5,833 bases of DNA from Spirochaetota bacterium (GTDB lineage: Bacteria; Spirochaetota; Spirochaetia; SZUA-6): positions 1 to 5,833 of the forward strand of contig QNBI01000145.1 in the NCBI GenBank assembly GCA_003641675.1, written 5' to 3'. A program made the translations under genes and the position numbers. Positions 4,432 through 5,833 of the stretch are shown piece after piece. Under the pieces are notes generated by a model. It ran no database searches. It worked only from the letters and a program-made list of their open reading frames with translations, and was not told where the DNA came from. Position 1 is the first letter of the stretch; the number at the start of each line of letters is the position of its first letter.

Positions 4432-5833
4432 ATGAATATTTTAAAGGAGATTGCTTCCAGGAGACTTAAGGATATAGCAAAATACGGACATGAAATGGGT
4501 GCGGAAGTACCTGAAAAACGGGATGTGCCACTCATTCCTTTTGCAAATGAACGTTTCCTGGTATGTGAGGTAAAAAGAAGTTCACCTTCGCGGGGGGCGA
4601 TTGCAGAGAATATTTCTGCTATTAAAAAGGCAGAGGAATATATACGTTTTGGTGCCAGCCGTATATCGGTCCTTACTGAGAAAAATTATTTTTCCGGTTC
4701 TCTGGATGACCTTGTAGGGGTTAAGCGAAGCAGTCCGTCTGCGGCGGTGCTTCGGAAAGATTTCCTTCTGGATACAGAAGATATTGATGTTTCATACAGG
4801 GCCGGAGCAGATGCGGTACTTCTTATAGCAGCTATGCTCACGGTAGAACAGCTGGACAAACTCTACAAAAGGGCAAACAGGCTCGGGCTGGAAGCCCTTG
4901 TTGAAGTTCACAGCTCGGATGATATCACAAAAGCCCGGAAGATAAAACCTGCGCTTACAGGTATTAACAGCAGGAATTTATCCAACTTTAAAATAGATAC
5001 CATGCGCCCCCTTAAGCTGAAAAAGAAGATAGACTGGAAGACTAAGTTAATTTTTGAATCCGGTATTAAATCGGAGGAGGATGCTATTATTGCTTTTGCA
5101 GCAGGGTTTTCTGGTATTCTTGTGGGGGAGGCTGTTGTTAGAAATCCCCGATTAATTGCAAAAATTACACCCGGATATTCCGACGGATATTCCGACAGCG
5201 CAAATAATTTCTGGGGCAGGCTGTTCGAAAAAAAGAGAGAGACAGTTCCGCTTGTAAAGGTGTGCGGTATTACACAGGAAAAAGATGCACGAATGATTGC
5301 GGATGAAGGGGCGGATATTCTTGGGTTTGTATTTGCCCCTTCTAAGCGGAAAGCGGATAAGGCTCTGCTTAAAAGAATACGGGATTTAAGTGTTCTTAAA
5401 GCGGCTGTAGTTGTAAACGGTTTTTCAGAGGTACAGGGCGGCAAGTATCAGTTTAATGAATCTATTGGTGATGTAAAAGAGCTTTTAGATGAGGGATTAA
5501 TAGATGCGGTACAGTTCCACGGAAACGAAGAACCGGAGTCGTGCAGTGAGGCGGCTTTCCCATATTACAAAGCTGCAAGAGTAAGGGGAATAAGTGATGT
5601 TGAGCGGATGGGCAGTTACAGATGCCCCCGGGTTTTAGCAGATGCATACTCAGAAAAGGCTGTGGGAGGCACAGGAGAAAGACTTGCAAATTCAAAGATA
5701 CTTTCTATTAAGAAAAAATACCCGCTCTGGCTTGCGGGGGGGATTAATCCGGATAATGTGAGGGGAATTATAAGTAAATACGACCCTGAGCTTATCGATT
5801 TATCGAGCGGTGTGGAAATGAAACCGGGAGAAA
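4432..5833 (+). CDS. trpCF: Fused indole-3-glycerol phosphate synthase and phosphoribosylanthranilate isomerase (3' end cut by window)
   Basis: One frame stays open from ATG 4432 to the window end (467 complete codons, no stop). Residues 1 to about 240 are TrpC, which closes the indole ring. They show EVKRSSPSRG with K48, LRKDF with K109, LVEVHS with E158, GINSRNL with N179 and R181, ESGI with S210, and GILVGEAVV. Residues from about 273 are TrpF, the preceding isomerase step. They show VKVCGIT with catalytic C278, ADILGFVFAPSKR, DAVQFHGNE, D404 ahead of AVGGTGE, WLAGGINPDNV and DLSSGVEMKPG. Perhaps 10-25 C-terminal residues are missing. Both active sites look complete. The linker (about 240-272) includes a repeated GYSD. 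TrpF has roughly a dozen extra residues near 332-345. The start is 1 nt after trpGD, with GGGAG (4419-4423) as a modest ribosome binding site. TrpF acts before TrpC, as in E. coli, which has the same domain order. Confidence 0.96.
   Translation, partial: MNILKEIASRRLKDIAKYGHEMGAEVPEKRDVPLIPFANERFLVCEVKRSSPSRGAIAENISAIKKAEEYIRFGASRISVLTEKNYFSGSLDDLVGVKRSSPSAAVLRKDFLLDTEDIDVSYRAGADAVLLIAAMLTVEQLDKLYKRANRLGLEALVEVHSSDDITKARKIKPALTGINSRNLSNFKIDTMRPLKLKKKIDWKTKLIFESGIKSEEDAIIAFAAGFSGILVGEAVVRNPRLIAKITPGYSDGYSDSANNFWGRLFEKKRETVPLVKVCGITQEKDARMIADEGADILGFVFAPSKRKADKALLKRIRDLSVLKAAVVVNGFSEVQGGKYQFNESIGDVKELLDEGLIDAVQFHGNEEPESCSEAAFPYYKAARVRGISDVERMGSYRCPRVLADAYSEKAVGGTGERLANSKILSIKKKYPLWLAGGINPDNVRGIISKYDPELIDLSSGVEMKPGE
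5173..5196 (+). repeat. Perfect 12-bp tandem duplication in the trpC-trpF linker
   Basis: GGATATTCCGAC occurs twice in direct succession (5173-5184 and 5185-5196). It is in frame and encodes GYSD twice (residues 248-255). It falls after the last TrpC barrel strand motif and before the TrpF VKVCGIT strand, so it should lengthen the hinge without touching either active site. Confidence 0.9.

Noticed and set aside
4908..5695. Long minus-strand open frames opposite trpCF
   Set aside because: They are shadows of trpCF: low-complexity Ser/Phe/Pro-rich translations, no ribosome binding sites, and no known motifs. The + strand carries complete TrpC and TrpF motifs.
1..5833. CRISPR array, tRNA, rRNA or insertion sequence
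   Set aside because: No spaced direct repeats, no cloverleaf with CCA-type ends, no rRNA-like stretch and no transposase or terminal inverted repeats were noticed on either strand.

Overview
This window holds the start of a bacterial tryptophan biosynthesis operon on the + strand. Its leader region is unusually complete. Divergently to its left lies a small nucleotidyltransferase/HEPN toxin-antitoxin pair, followed by the wreck of an ATPase gene. The base composition is moderately AT-rich, about 40% GC by eye. The mix of a trpE / trpG-D fusion / trpC-F fusion operon with MNT-HEPN and AAA_14/DUF4143 genes would suit an anaerobic bacterium such as a spirochaete or a clostridium-like firmicute. 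That assignment is a guess; nothing here fixes the lineage.

Layout. Positions 1-330 contain no intact gene. The minus strand of 62-330 carries a frameshifted, truncated piece of an AAA_14/DUF4143-type ATPase. Positions 331-771 (minus) encode a HepT-like HEPN toxin with an RX4H motif. Positions 768-1064 (minus) encode its MntA-like minimal nucleotidyltransferase antitoxin. The two overlap by ATGA, with the antitoxin first. Positions 1065-1368 are the control region. Two divergent promoters there have -35 boxes lying almost exactly on top of each other, one for each operon. On the trp side follow a 19-codon leader peptide gene with three consecutive Trp codons (1163-1222) and two tandem intrinsic terminators (1245-1294 and 1300-1340). 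A strong Shine-Dalgarno then precedes trpE.

Structural genes. trpE (1369-2757), the trpG-trpD fusion (2760-4430) and the trpC-trpF fusion (4432 to beyond the window end) are separated by only 2 and 1 nt, so they are one operon. Together they convert chorismate, via anthranilate and phosphoribosylanthranilate, to indole-3-glycerol phosphate. trpB and trpA are expected just past the right edge.

The most interesting feature is the leader RNA. By hand it folds as a chain of six segments. Pairings 1:2, 3:4 and 5:6 give two terminators in a row. The mutually exclusive pairings 2:3 and 4:5 would dissolve both terminators. Ribosome stalling at the Trp codons could therefore switch two terminators by a relay. 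The leader AUG lies only about 2-4 nt from the predicted transcription start and has no Shine-Dalgarno, so leader peptide translation is probably near-leaderless. All pairings were worked out by eye without energy calculation.
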